A DNA stretch of 40,806 nucleotides from Bacteroidia bacterium. GTDB taxonomy: Bacteria; Bacteroidota; Bacteroidia; B-17B0; Aurantibacillaceae. Shown piece after piece: positions 17,033 to 24,872 of this stretch (positions are counted from its first letter, which is position 1; every line of letters begins with the position of its first letter). The stretch covers positions 1-40,806 of the forward strand of contig JANWKZ010000132.1 in assembly GCA_025451115.1 (NCBI GenBank), read 5' to 3'. The notes under the pieces were generated by a model. The model saw only the letters and a list, made by a program, of their open reading frames with translations. It had not been told where the DNA came from and did no database searches. The position numbers were made by a program, and so were the translations under genes.

Positions 17033-17434
17033 ATGAAAGCAGAAGATCTAATACACCGTGCGGAAGATATTGCTGTGGCTGTAGTGCCCGAATTAGTGGA
17101 AGACCAGAATGGATGGATGGTGTACCTGGTGAACCTGAAGAACGCCGCGATAGAGAACGTACTTGTTAGCTCAAAAGGCTATGGCGAAATAGATAACCGA
17201 AACCTGCGCACCTCCGAATTGCGTCACTATATTGAGAAACTGGAGCCGCACCATTTTTCAAAGATAGAACCTATCATTGAGGATGTTTTTGGGCTCGCCA
17301 ATGAGTATTGGGTGAGTTTTTACATAAATAAAACCATATATGACAAAAAGTTTGTATTCTTGCCTGAGAGTATAAACGAGAGTAATTTTGTAACGATCCC
17401 CTTCCTGAATAAAAAAGGGGTCATGATCAGGTAA
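17033..17434 (+). CDS. conserved Bacteroidota protein of unknown function
   Basis: 133 residues, cytoplasmic, with no signal or membrane segment. Recognisable stretches are WMVYLVNLKNAAIENVLVSSKGYG, LRHYIEKLEP, EPIIEDVFGLANEYWVSFYIN and KKFVFLPESI. Proteins with this pattern are common in Bacteroidota and are sometimes mislabelled as a phenylalanyl-tRNA synthetase subunit; there is nothing synthetase-like in the sequence. It sits between lipB and the exonuclease gene, with only one base between its stop and the next ATG, so it is co-translated with the exonuclease. Confidence 0.75.
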   Translation: MKAEDLIHRAEDIAVAVVPELVEDQNGWMVYLVNLKNAAIENVLVSSKGYGEIDNRNLRTSELRHYIEKLEPHHFSKIEPIIEDVFGLANEYWVSFYINKTIYDKKFVFLPESINESNFVTIPFLNKKGVMIR

Positions 17435-17435
17435 T

Positions 17436-18134
17436 ATGGAAACCATTCACACAAACAATATCCTTTTTCTGGATATAGAAACGGCTCCGCTTGTTTACAA
17501 ATACCAGGAGCTCGACGAACCCTTTAAAAAATTGTGGGACCTCAAATATCAGCACTACAAAGACGTAACACCCGAACAGCAATACAGTAAGGCCGGCATC
17601 TTTGCAGAGTTCGCCAAGGTGATCTGCATTTGCGTGGGCTATTTTAACGGAAAGGAATTCCGGTTGAGGTCTTTTTACGGACACGGCGAAAAAACAGTTT
17701 TAAAAGAATTCAAAGAATTGCTTGATCGTCATTTTACGGAGCCCGAACACCGTTTGTGCGCGCATAACGGAAAAGAATTTGATTTTCCGTTCCTGTGCCG
17801 CCGTTTTTTAATTAATGGAATTGGTTTACCGGAGATACTTAACATACAAGGCAAAAAACCCTGGGAGATCCAGCACCTTGATACGATGGAAATGTGGAAG
17901 TTTGGCGATTACAAGAACTTCACTTCGTTGAATTTGCTCGCCGCCGTATTCAATATACCTACACCCAAAGACGATATTGACGGAAGCCAGGTAGCCCGTG
18001 TGTATTACGAAGAAAAGAATTTAGATCGCATCAAGAACTATTGCCAGAAAGATGTCATCACGGTAGCTCGCCTTTATCAAAAAATGCGCGCCGAACAACC
18101 TTTAAAGGAGGAACAACTTGTATTAACTAACTAA
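17436..18134 (+). CDS. predicted 3'-5' exonuclease (DnaQ-like, PolB-related)
   Basis: 232 residues forming one RNase H-fold exonuclease domain. The acidic residues are in order: DIETAP (Exo I, residues 11-16), HNGKEFDFPFLCRRF (Exo II, about 110), and YCQKDVITVARLY (Exo III, YxxxD form, about 202). This matches the stand-alone predicted PolB-type 3'-5' exonuclease family found widely in Bacteroidota. It is probably a DNA or RNA trimming or repair nuclease; the substrate is unknown. It is the last gene of the four-gene run starting at 15870, followed by an inverted-repeat element. Confidence 0.85.
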   Translation: METIHTNNILFLDIETAPLVYKYQELDEPFKKLWDLKYQHYKDVTPEQQYSKAGIFAEFAKVICICVGYFNGKEFRLRSFYGHGEKTVLKEFKELLDRHFTEPEHRLCAHNGKEFDFPFLCRRFLINGIGLPEILNIQGKKPWEIQHLDTMEMWKFGDYKNFTSLNLLAAVFNIPTPKDDIDGSQVARVYYEEKNLDRIKNYCQKDVITVARLYQKMRAEQPLKEEQLVLTN

Positions 18135-18147
18135 ACCAAACCGGAGC

Positions 18148-18225
18148 GTCATCCTGAACTTGTTTCAGGATCTCCCCACCATTTGTACAAACCCAATACA
18201 GATGCTGAAACGAGTTCAGCATGAC
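18148..18225. repeat. interspersed inverted-repeat element (two 25-bp arms)
   Basis: Arm 1 at 18148-18172 and arm 2 at 18201-18225 are reverse complements with three mismatches out of 25, separated by 28 nt. Each arm is itself an imperfect palindrome (CCTGAA...TTCAGG; GCTGAA...TTCAGC). Antisense translation yields a phrase like VMLNSFQHLY, which I recall as common in spurious ORFs from repeat-rich Bacteroidota genomes. It is a candidate REP/MITE-like element, and may also act as a bidirectional RNA hairpin between the exonuclease gene and gpsA. Confidence 0.7.
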
Positions 18226-18237
18226 CCATAGAAAGAA

Positions 18238-19227
18238 ATGCAAAAAGTCGGCGTAATAGGTAATGGAAGCTGGGCCACCGCCCTGGTAAAACTCTTGGGA
18301 AATAACCTGAAAGAGGTAAATTGGTATATACGTAAAAAGGAAGACCTCGATTCTATTTCTAAGTTTCACCATAACCCGCGTTATTTAAGTTCCGTAGAAT
18401 TTACCCCCGGAAACCTTAAGTTGTTTTCAGATCTCGAGGCTTGTATTAAAGCATCTGATATTATCGTATTAGCTGTTCCCTCGGCCTTCTGTCACGATGT
18501 GATGAAGGATGTGCCGAAGGAACTATGGAAGAAAAAAATTGTTTTCTCAGCCATCAAGGGCATTATTCCCGAATACAACCTGATCGTAGGCGAATACCTG
18601 AATAAGTACTTCAGTATTCCTTTCGATCATATTGGTGTGATCACGGGCCCTTGTCACGCCGAGGAAGTTGCCCTCGAAAAACTTTCTTACCTCACACTTG
18701 CCTGTACCGATGTAAATAAAGCCGAGCAATTGGCCGAACTGCTGAGGTGTCGCTATATGAAAGTAACCGGCAGCGACGATATCTACGGTACAGAATATTC
18801 GGCCGTGCTAAAGAACGTAGTGGCCATTGCCGGAGGCATTTGTCATGGCCTTGGTTATGGCGATAATTTTTTATCCGTGCTTGTAAGCAACGCGATCCAG
18901 GAAATAGAACGCTTTGTAAAAGCGGTGCATCCCATTGATCGCGATATAAAAGCTTCGGCTTATTTAGGAGATCTTTTGGTTACGGCTTATTCGCAATTCA
19001 GTCGTAATCGCATGTTCGGCACCATGCTGGGCAAAGGCTATTCGGTAAAGATGGCGCAACTCGAAATGAACATGATAGCCGAAGGTTATTACGCCGTTAA
19101 GTGCGTACACGAGATAAACAAGCAGTACAAAGTGGATATGCCCATTATGCAGGCTGTATACAACATTGCTTACGAGAAGTATTCTCCCGCCATTGAGATG
19201 AAATTGCTGGCAGACAAACTCTCTTAA
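18238..19227 (+). CDS. gpsA: NAD(P)-dependent glycerol-3-phosphate dehydrogenase
   Basis: Reduces dihydroxyacetone phosphate to sn-glycerol-3-phosphate for membrane phospholipid synthesis, in the cytoplasm. 329 residues. The Rossmann motif VGVIGNGSWATALVKLL is at the N-terminus. Then come ALAVPSAF-like IVLAVPSAF, SAIKGI, GPCHAEEVAL, and the substrate-binding helix EYSAVLKNVVAIAGGICHGLGYGDN with the catalytic Lys. The start ATG at 18238 is two residues before the first Rossmann strand. The next gene begins 11 nt later. Confidence 0.95.
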   Translation: MQKVGVIGNGSWATALVKLLGNNLKEVNWYIRKKEDLDSISKFHHNPRYLSSVEFTPGNLKLFSDLEACIKASDIIVLAVPSAFCHDVMKDVPKELWKKKIVFSAIKGIIPEYNLIVGEYLNKYFSIPFDHIGVITGPCHAEEVALEKLSYLTLACTDVNKAEQLAELLRCRYMKVTGSDDIYGTEYSAVLKNVVAIAGGICHGLGYGDNFLSVLVSNAIQEIERFVKAVHPIDRDIKASAYLGDLLVTAYSQFSRNRMFGTMLGKGYSVKMAQLEMNMIAEGYYAVKCVHEINKQYKVDMPIMQAVYNIAYEKYSPAIEMKLLADKLS

Positions 19228-19238
19228 AAACATAAAGT

Positions 19239-19739
19239 ATGGAAAAACAACTTACCGATCATTGGAACCTGAGCGAACTGGTGATCACACAACATCGCGC
19301 TTATCTTGAACTGAACCGTAATCCGTCAGCTCATGTGGTAGATAACCTAACCAAATTCGCGACCAACATTCTGGAACCTTTGCGTGTACTGAATAACAGC
19401 CCGCTTCACGCCAACAGTGGCTACCGTTGCAAAGAACTAAATCACGCGGTAGGTGGTGCCGATAACAGCCAGCATATTTGCGGTGCTGTGAACAAACAAG
19501 TAGAGGCGGCAGCCGATATTATAGACGCGAAGAATGGGAATTTAAGACTATTCGAATTGATCCGTGCTTCTAAACTTCCCTTTGATCAATTGATCACCGA
19601 ATGCCCGAACGCCAACGGCGTTCCGGCCTGGATACACATCTCCTGGAACCCAACACGTAACCGACGCATGGTGCTGAAGGCAAAGATCACCGGTCGCAGA
19701 CCGGATGGCGCGCCTTTGTTTTCTTACGAGAGTTTGTAG
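19239..19739 (+). CDS. M15-like zinc peptidase (peptidase_M15_3 / D-Ala-D-Ala carboxypeptidase type)
   Basis: 166 residues. The layout follows phage-endolysin-like M15 domains: NILEPLRVLNNSPLHANSGYRCKELNHAVGG, then SQH (first zinc His), ADI (zinc Asp), and WIHIS (second zinc His). Between SQH and ADI there is a stretch CGAVNKQVEAAADI that is longer than the usual SQHxxGxAxDI. No signal peptide is present, so how it would reach peptidoglycan is unclear. It could be a domesticated phage gene or a cytoplasmic enzyme. It follows gpsA by 11 nt and converges on the M48 gene. Confidence 0.8.
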   Translation: MEKQLTDHWNLSELVITQHRAYLELNRNPSAHVVDNLTKFATNILEPLRVLNNSPLHANSGYRCKELNHAVGGADNSQHICGAVNKQVEAAADIIDAKNGNLRLFELIRASKLPFDQLITECPNANGVPAWIHISWNPTRNRRMVLKAKITGRRPDGAPLFSYESL

Positions 19740-19754
19740 GGCCCTTTCTAAGCT

Positions 19755-20573
19755 TTATTGTTTTACCGTAGCTGGCACCGGTTTATAATACTTCATCGCC
19801 TCAGGCAAAAATTTTTCAATATCCTTGATGCGCGTTTCGTCGCTGGGGTGGGTGCTTAATATTTCAGGTGGCTTCTGTCCATTACTCTGCGCGGCCATTC
19901 GTTTCCAGAAATCAACTGCTTCGTGCGGATCGTAGCCGGCAATAGCGGCAAATACCAATCCCAATTTATCACCTTCAGTTTCCTGTTTGCGCGAATAACT
20001 TAAGAGATTAAGCCCTGCGCTTACGTTATATACCTGAAGAAAAAGATCACGTGTCTCGGCGGGCTTTTGAGATAAAGCAATGGCAATACCTACACCCAAA
20101 CCCTGCGCAAGCATTTGCTGGCTCATGCGTTCGTTACCATGGCGGGCAATAGCGTGGCCAATTTCGTGTCCCATAACGATAGCAAGACCGCCTTCATCGC
20201 GCGTAACCGGCAATAGACCGGAGTAAACAACTACTTTCCCACCGGGCATACACCAGGCGTTCACCACATCTTCATCCACTGCGTGAAACTCCCATACATA
20301 ATTCTCAATACGTTTCTCCATCTTGTGTTGTTTCATGTAAGAAACGATGGCGTTCTTAATCCGCTCCCCTACTTTTTTTACAAGCTGGTCGCGAGGATCG
20401 CTTTCCGGAAGGGTCTTATGTTCTTTTAAGAATTTCGCGTATTCGGTAACACTCATGCCTATCAATTCCGATTCAGGCACAAGACTCAGTTGTTTACGAT
20501 TGGTGATCGGAACCCGCTCAACGCATCCAAATAGAAATACGAGTACAAGCGAAAAGGAAATAATACGTTTCAT
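19755..20573 (-). CDS. M48-family zinc metalloprotease, lipoprotein
   Basis: 272 residues with a lipoprotein signal (MKRIISFSLVLVFLFGC; lipobox LFGC, Cys17). The catalytic motif GHEIGHAIARHGNERMSQQ contains HExxH, with a downstream Glu in SRKQETEGDKLG as third zinc ligand. This is the layout of BepA/LoiP/HtpX-like periplasmic peptidases that handle misfolded outer-membrane proteins. The mature protein probably sits on a membrane facing the periplasm. It follows clpS by 7 nt and is likely co-transcribed with it. Confidence 0.92.
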   Translation of the reverse strand: MKRIISFSLVLVFLFGCVERVPITNRKQLSLVPESELIGMSVTEYAKFLKEHKTLPESDPRDQLVKKVGERIKNAIVSYMKQHKMEKRIENYVWEFHAVDEDVVNAWCMPGGKVVVYSGLLPVTRDEGGLAIVMGHEIGHAIARHGNERMSQQMLAQGLGVGIAIALSQKPAETRDLFLQVYNVSAGLNLLSYSRKQETEGDKLGLVFAAIAGYDPHEAVDFWKRMAAQSNGQKPPEILSTHPSDETRIKDIEKFLPEAMKYYKPVPATVKQ

Positions 20574-20580
20574 AGAAAAA

Positions 20581-20850
20581 TTAATCTATCGTTGCCGACA
20601 GACCCTTATCTAAAAGGGCTTGGCGAAGTGGCTGAAGGTCGTCGTAACTTCCTTTCTTAACACCGCATTTGCCGTTGTGATGCACAATGTGCGCGCACTG
20701 CTCGGCCTGCAACGGATTATGACCACAGATATCAACCAGGGTATCGATCACAAAATCAAAGGTATTCACCTCATCGTTATGAAGGATGAGGTCGCGGAGC
20801 CTTTCGGCTTTCTCCTGTACCTTTGGTTTTTCTAATAACTCAGTATCCAT
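20581..20850 (-). CDS. clpS: ClpS adaptor of the ClpAP/ClpCP protease
   Basis: 89 residues, normal length. The core LRDLILHNDEVNTFDFVIDTLVDICGHNPLQAEQCAHIVHHNGKC carries the N-degron pocket (HNDxxNTxxFV) and the Clp-binding face (QAEQxAxxVHxxG). ClpS delivers substrates with bulky N-terminal residues to the Clp protease in the cytoplasm. It has its own good promoter (20867-20897) and is followed 7 nt later by the M48 lipoprotein gene, giving a two-gene proteostasis operon. Confidence 0.95.
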   Translation of the reverse strand: MDTELLEKPKVQEKAERLRDLILHNDEVNTFDFVIDTLVDICGHNPLQAEQCAHIVHHNGKCGVKKGSYDDLQPLRQALLDKGLSATID

Positions 20851-20866
20851 AGATCAAATCTTTAAG

Positions 20867-20897
20867 CAAAGGTAGTAAAAACTGCCCGATCAGCCAA
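20867..20897 (-). promoter_or_regulatory. Bacteroidota-type promoter for clpS
   Basis: On the minus strand TTG (20895-20897), a 20-nt spacer and TACCTTTG (20867-20874) fit the TTG-N20-TAnnTTTG consensus exactly. It ends 16 nt before the clpS ATG. Confidence 0.75.
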
Positions 20898-20921
20898 TGC
20901 GCCCCTCTTACACAGATAAAC

Positions 20922-20941
20922 AGGGTCTTTGCAAGAACCCT
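20922..20941 (-). terminator. weak hairpin after the OmpA gene
   Basis: AGGGT/ACCCT plus CTT/AAG form an 8-bp stem with a one-base bulge and a 3-nt loop, 21 nt after the OmpA gene stop. No long U-run follows, so it is a doubtful terminator separating this gene from clpS. Confidence 0.3.
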
Positions 20942-20962
20942 TAGCTTTGGTTTATAAATGTT

Positions 20963-23116
20963 TTACTTACTCAGGATCTTGAACTCCGAGCGGCGGTTGT
21001 TTTGACGCCCCTCTTCGGTATCATTGGTATCCATAGGTTTGGTCTCTCCGTAACCTTTGGCCGTAAGCCTGTCTTTCGCTATTCCTTTTCCGATCAGGTA
21101 ATTCACCACGCTCTCCGAACGGGCCTGAGAAAGGGTCATGTTATAACTGTCAGAACCTTTAGCATCTGTATGCGAAGAGATCTCGATCTTCAGCGTAGGC
21201 AGATCGTTCAGTAATTTGATCAATCGCTCTAACTCGTTCGTACTTTCAGGGCGTAAAGTAGCTTTATCGAAGTCGAAGAAGATGTTACGCAGCACGATCA
21301 CACTTCCCACGGCAACATTTTTTAACTCCACGTCTTTCACCACTTCCTGGTAACCGCTTGCCAGCGGAATGTCAAAGTTCTCGGAGTGGAAAAGATATCC
21401 TTCCGCTTTCACAGCAATACCATAGTTCTTACCCGAAGGAAGTGTAACGAGGTATTTCCCGGTTAAGCTGTTCGATTTAAAAGTTGCGATCACCTCGTTC
21501 TTTACGTTATCCACCAGCTCAATGCTCGCTTCAAGTGTTTTTTTAGTAAATGCATCAGTGATAGTTCCCTTTAAAATGGTAAGCGACACGGGCTTGATCT
21601 CCATAGCCGCCGCCGCCTTCGCTTTGATAGCCTCCTGTGCCGATGCAATTAAGTTGTCCTCGCTGCTGTAAGCGAAATGTTTTTCAGGCCCAAGGAAAGT
21701 GATCACATAAATATCTTTCTCACCATAACCACCTTCTTTGGCAGAGGCGTAGTACCCACGGCGACCACTACCCGAGATAGCGAAGTACACGTCGTCGTCA
21801 GGACTGTTCACAGGATAGCCCAGGTTTTCGGGAACACTCCATTTTCCGTTGTCCAGCACAGTTTTGAAAATATCATAACCGCCCATGGAGCCGGGACCTT
21901 TAGAGCTGAAATACATTGTTTTTCCGTCGGGGATCATGAACAAACCTTCTTCAGCGTATTTTGTATTGAGCGGCGGACCTACAGGAACAGAAGCTCCCCA
22001 ATTACCTTTAGCATCTTTAGTTGTCGAATAAATATCTCCGAAGCCCAGACCGCCGGGTTTGTTGGAAATAAAATAAAGCGTTTTACCATCATACGATTCG
22101 GTGATCGTTGTTTCACGATAATCAGAATTGATGTTCTTGCTCATCTTTTCAGGCTTGCTCCAGGCTGAACCCTGCAAGTGACTCACGTATACATCGCCAC
22201 CGCCTTTACCATGGTGCTCGTAAATGTAAAGACTGGTTCCATCGGGCGAAAGACCCGCTGTTGCTTCGTGGTACTGTTCTTCGTTAATGGGTTCGCCCAT
22301 GTTCTTCGCGTCACTCCATTCGCCATTCGTTTTTGTACAAACGTAGAGGTCCTCAAAAAAACCGGCATCGCCGTCATCTTTTTTCTGCGCGTCTTTGTAT
22401 TTACGACGCGAAGTAAAGATGAGCGTTCCTTCATCTGTAGAAATGTAAGCACTGTAATCAGGGTAAGGCGAGTTGATATGTGGCCCCATATTATCTATGA
22501 AAGCCCTTTGAGGTGTAGCCATTAGTTTTTTCCCAACCATACACTCGTCCATTTTTTTAGCGATGTCTTCAAACTGCATCGGAATACCTTTATTGGCGGC
22601 AAGCCATGATTTGTACTGCGCATAATATTTCAAAGCATCATCCCAGCGATAGTGCAATTGATAACACCAGGCTAAAATATAAGGTTGTTGCCCCTGGATG
22701 TCGGCAGTAGGATTCAGCTGTATAGATTTCTCCAGGTATTTCAGACACTCTTCACTTTGTGGCTTGAGGTGGAATTTAGCGAACCCGATCATCCAGTTGA
22801 GTAAAGCATTATCGGGATTGAAAGCCTGGGCTTTTTCCAGCAGGGGCATGGCCGCCTCAAAATTAGGCGCACCCGCGTGCAGGTATTCGCGGCGACTGCA
22901 GGGCATCATATTTACTTCGGTAGAGACCGAGTTGAGCGTGAAATTGTACTCTTCAAGGCCTTTGTCCCAAAATTCTTTACCGTCTTTGAAATTGCGACGC
23001 GCGTCTTTGAACTCGTCTTTTTTATTGGGGAAGTTCTCTTTTTCGAAAGGAACATCTTTTTGCCCGAACAAACCTGCAAAACAAGCAGTGAAAAGTATCA
23101 GAAATATTTTTTTCAT
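20963..23116 (-). CDS. OmpA-family outer-membrane-associated protein with TPR and PD40 propeller (PorE-like layout)
   Basis: 717 residues from the ATG at 23116 (MKKIFLILFTACFAGLFGQ signal peptide); the track start 20 codons upstream would bury this signal. Order of domains: TPR-like helices (about 60-180); WD40-like PD40 propeller blades (about 200-480, e.g. YSAYISTDEGTLIFTSRR, ETTITESYDGKTLYFISN, EGLFMIPDGKTMYFSS); a carboxypeptidase-regulatory-like beta sandwich (about 525-590); and an OmpA peptidoglycan-binding domain (about 605-717, FFDFDKATLRPES, SSHTDAKGSDSYNMTLSQAR, GRQNNRRSEF). This arrangement matches PorE of the type IX secretion system and related Bacteroidota proteins. Assignment to PorE itself is not proven. 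It follows a TPR gene by 43 nt. Confidence 0.88.
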   Translation of the reverse strand: MKKIFLILFTACFAGLFGQKDVPFEKENFPNKKDEFKDARRNFKDGKEFWDKGLEEYNFTLNSVSTEVNMMPCSRREYLHAGAPNFEAAMPLLEKAQAFNPDNALLNWMIGFAKFHLKPQSEECLKYLEKSIQLNPTADIQGQQPYILAWCYQLHYRWDDALKYYAQYKSWLAANKGIPMQFEDIAKKMDECMVGKKLMATPQRAFIDNMGPHINSPYPDYSAYISTDEGTLIFTSRRKYKDAQKKDDGDAGFFEDLYVCTKTNGEWSDAKNMGEPINEEQYHEATAGLSPDGTSLYIYEHHGKGGGDVYVSHLQGSAWSKPEKMSKNINSDYRETTITESYDGKTLYFISNKPGGLGFGDIYSTTKDAKGNWGASVPVGPPLNTKYAEEGLFMIPDGKTMYFSSKGPGSMGGYDIFKTVLDNGKWSVPENLGYPVNSPDDDVYFAISGSGRRGYYASAKEGGYGEKDIYVITFLGPEKHFAYSSEDNLIASAQEAIKAKAAAAMEIKPVSLTILKGTITDAFTKKTLEASIELVDNVKNEVIATFKSNSLTGKYLVTLPSGKNYGIAVKAEGYLFHSENFDIPLASGYQEVVKDVELKNVAVGSVIVLRNIFFDFDKATLRPESTNELERLIKLLNDLPTLKIEISSHTDAKGSDSYNMTLSQARSESVVNYLIGKGIAKDRLTAKGYGETKPMDTNDTEEGRQNNRRSEFKILSK

Positions 23117-23132
23117 AGTTTTTCTTTTTATG

Positions 23133-23150
23133 CCGAAGGCATCCCTTCGG
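23133..23150 (-). other. small hairpin between the TPR and OmpA genes
   Basis: CCGAAGG-GATG-CCTTCGG forms a perfect 7-bp stem in the 43-nt gap before the OmpA-gene ATG. There is no U-run, so it may stabilise one part of a shared transcript rather than end it. Confidence 0.4.
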
Positions 23151-23159
23151 GAAAATTCT

Positions 23160-24209
23160 TTATTCGCAAACGTCAAAATAACCTTTAGCTCTTTCTACAC
23201 CCAGGGAAGCAGCCTTACGGAAATCTTCGCAGGCACCTTTAAAATCCTTCATCATCTCTTTAGAGATGCCACGGTTCAGATAGGCCTCTCCGTATTTATC
23301 GTTAAGCTGGATGGCTTTGTTACAATCATTGACCGCTGCCTGGTAATTCTTCTTTTTATAATGGATAGAAGAGCGGTTGTTGAAAGCGAAAGCGTAATCG
23401 CTTTTCAATTCGGTTGCCTTGGTAAAATCAGCTTGCGCTCCTTCCAGGTCGTTCTTCTCTAATTTGGCGAGCCCGCGGTTATTGTAAGCGATATAATAAT
23501 CGGTTTTCATCTGGATGGCTTTGTTGTAATTCTCAATAGCCTTATCGTATAATTTTTTCTCACGCAAAGCACTTCCCATATTATTATAAATAAAAGCGGA
23601 GTTGGGCGCCAGCATAACTGCCTCCGTATAATCACTGATGCTTCCATCCAGATCATTGATCATTTTCTTAGCCCCGGCCCGGTCGTTGTAGGCAAAATAG
23701 TGATCCGATTTCGCGGCAATAGCTTTAGAGTATAGATCAATCGCGCCTTTGTAGTCGGCTGCTTCCATTTTCATAACACCCGCGTAATAAAATGCGTCGG
23801 CATTCTTCGGGTTCACCTTTGTAGCCTTATCGAGATCCTTCTGAGCATCTTCGGCTTTCCCTGCTTTCAGGTGCAGAGAGGCTCTTTGCACGTAAGCATC
23901 ATCAGCCGAATCGCGCAACGTGATCGTCCTGTCCAGATCGGCCATGGCTTCCTGGGTCTTATTCATCTCGATGAACGTTAAAGCGCGGTTATAGAAAGCG
24001 CGGTCGAAATTGGGCTTCAGAGCGATGGTTTTGGTGAAGGCTTCAATGGCGGCCCCATAATTCTTGTCTTTAAAGAATTGGAGCCCGGAGTTATAGGTTT
24101 TTTCAGCCTCTTGTTCATCGGCCATTTTAACCTTAACGGTATCGGTTTGGGCAAAGCCCGCCAAGTGCAGGCAGAATACTACACTTGCTGTGATGAGTTT
24201 TTTACGCAT
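23160..24209 (-). CDS. periplasmic TPR-repeat protein
   Basis: 349 residues from the ATG at 24209 (MRKKLITASVVFCLHLAGFAQ signal peptide); the 12 residues upstream in the track are not signal-like. The rest is about nine consecutive canonical 34-residue TPR units (AFYNRALTFIEMNKTQEAMADLDR, AYNNRGLAKLEKNDLEGAQADFTK and so on), with no other domain. TPR solenoids act as protein-binding scaffolds. Placed just ahead of the PorE-like gene and probably co-transcribed, it may serve the same envelope complex. The partner is unknown. Confidence 0.85.
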   Translation of the reverse strand: MRKKLITASVVFCLHLAGFAQTDTVKVKMADEQEAEKTYNSGLQFFKDKNYGAAIEAFTKTIALKPNFDRAFYNRALTFIEMNKTQEAMADLDRTITLRDSADDAYVQRASLHLKAGKAEDAQKDLDKATKVNPKNADAFYYAGVMKMEAADYKGAIDLYSKAIAAKSDHYFAYNDRAGAKKMINDLDGSISDYTEAVMLAPNSAFIYNNMGSALREKKLYDKAIENYNKAIQMKTDYYIAYNNRGLAKLEKNDLEGAQADFTKATELKSDYAFAFNNRSSIHYKKKNYQAAVNDCNKAIQLNDKYGEAYLNRGISKEMMKDFKGACEDFRKAASLGVERAKGYFDVCE

Positions 24210-24281
24210 GGTTGCAAAAATTGGGTCGAAGCCACAAGGTAGCAAATAAGGATAAAAAACAATAAAAATCTTCCTAAAAAA

Positions 24282-24842
24282 TCACTTTGTGAGGGGGCTG
24301 GCGGGCAGGTTTATTTCGAAGGAATCCCACTTAGTGCCATTACTATTCCAGTAGTACTGTATGGATTTGCCTGTATTACAATCCCATACAAGGTAATAGG
24401 CCTTGTTATCATTGCTGTCGTAATACATTTTCATACCTATATCGCCGGTAGCGCCGGGCAGGGGAGCGGCCGGTAAATTGATCTCAAACGAATCCCATTT
24501 GGTGGCATTACTGTTCCAGTAATATTGGATAGACTTACCTGTTTTGACATCCCAAACCAGGTAGTAAGCCTTCTTGTCCTTATCATCATAAAATACGTCC
24601 ATCATGATACTTCCTTTTGCCCCGGGCAAGGGGGCCGCGGGTAGATTGATCTCAAAAGAATCCCATTTATTGCCATTGCTGTTCCAGTAATATTGCACCG
24701 ACTTCCCGGTCTTATTATCCCAAACCAGGTAATAGGCCTTTTTATCGTTCCAGTCGTAGAATGAGGTCATGTGCACATTGTTCTGCGCTGTAATTTTCAG
24801 GCAAAAGAAAATGGTGAAAGCCAGGAAGAATAGTTTTTTCAT
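24282..24842 (-). CDS. secreted protein of three 56-residue tandem repeats, unknown function
   Basis: 186 residues: signal peptide MKKLFFLAFTIFFCLKITAQ, then three near-identical units. The conserved core NKAYYLVWDxxTGKSxQYYW starts at residues 35, 91 and 147, giving an exact 56-residue (168-bp) period. Each unit ends KWDSFEINLPAAPLPGA. The repeats are rich in Tyr and Trp, a composition seen in carbohydrate-binding or propeller-like repeats, but I recognise no family. There is no T9SS tail. It lies 30 nt downstream of hisIE and might be read through from the his operon. Confidence 0.75.
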   Translation of the reverse strand: MKKLFFLAFTIFFCLKITAQNNVHMTSFYDWNDKKAYYLVWDNKTGKSVQYYWNSNGNKWDSFEINLPAAPLPGAKGSIMMDVFYDDKDKKAYYLVWDVKTGKSIQYYWNSNATKWDSFEINLPAAPLPGATGDIGMKMYYDSNDNKAYYLVWDCNTGKSIQYYWNSNGTKWDSFEINLPASPLTK

Positions 24843-24872
24843 GAGAAGCGATTTTAGAGTAAAAGTAATTAA

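Noticed and set aside
18127-18372. Minus-strand ORF of 81 residues before gpsA
   Set aside because: It is the antisense translation of the inverted-repeat element plus the gpsA 5' end.
22698-23462. 254-residue plus-strand ORF
   Set aside because: It is antisense to the OmpA and TPR genes, both of which have clear domains and signal peptides in their own frame.
24275-24290. TCAC-AAA-GTGA followed by TTTTTT at the end of the 56-residue repeat gene
   Set aside because: A 4-bp stem with a 3-nt loop is too weak to call an intrinsic terminator.
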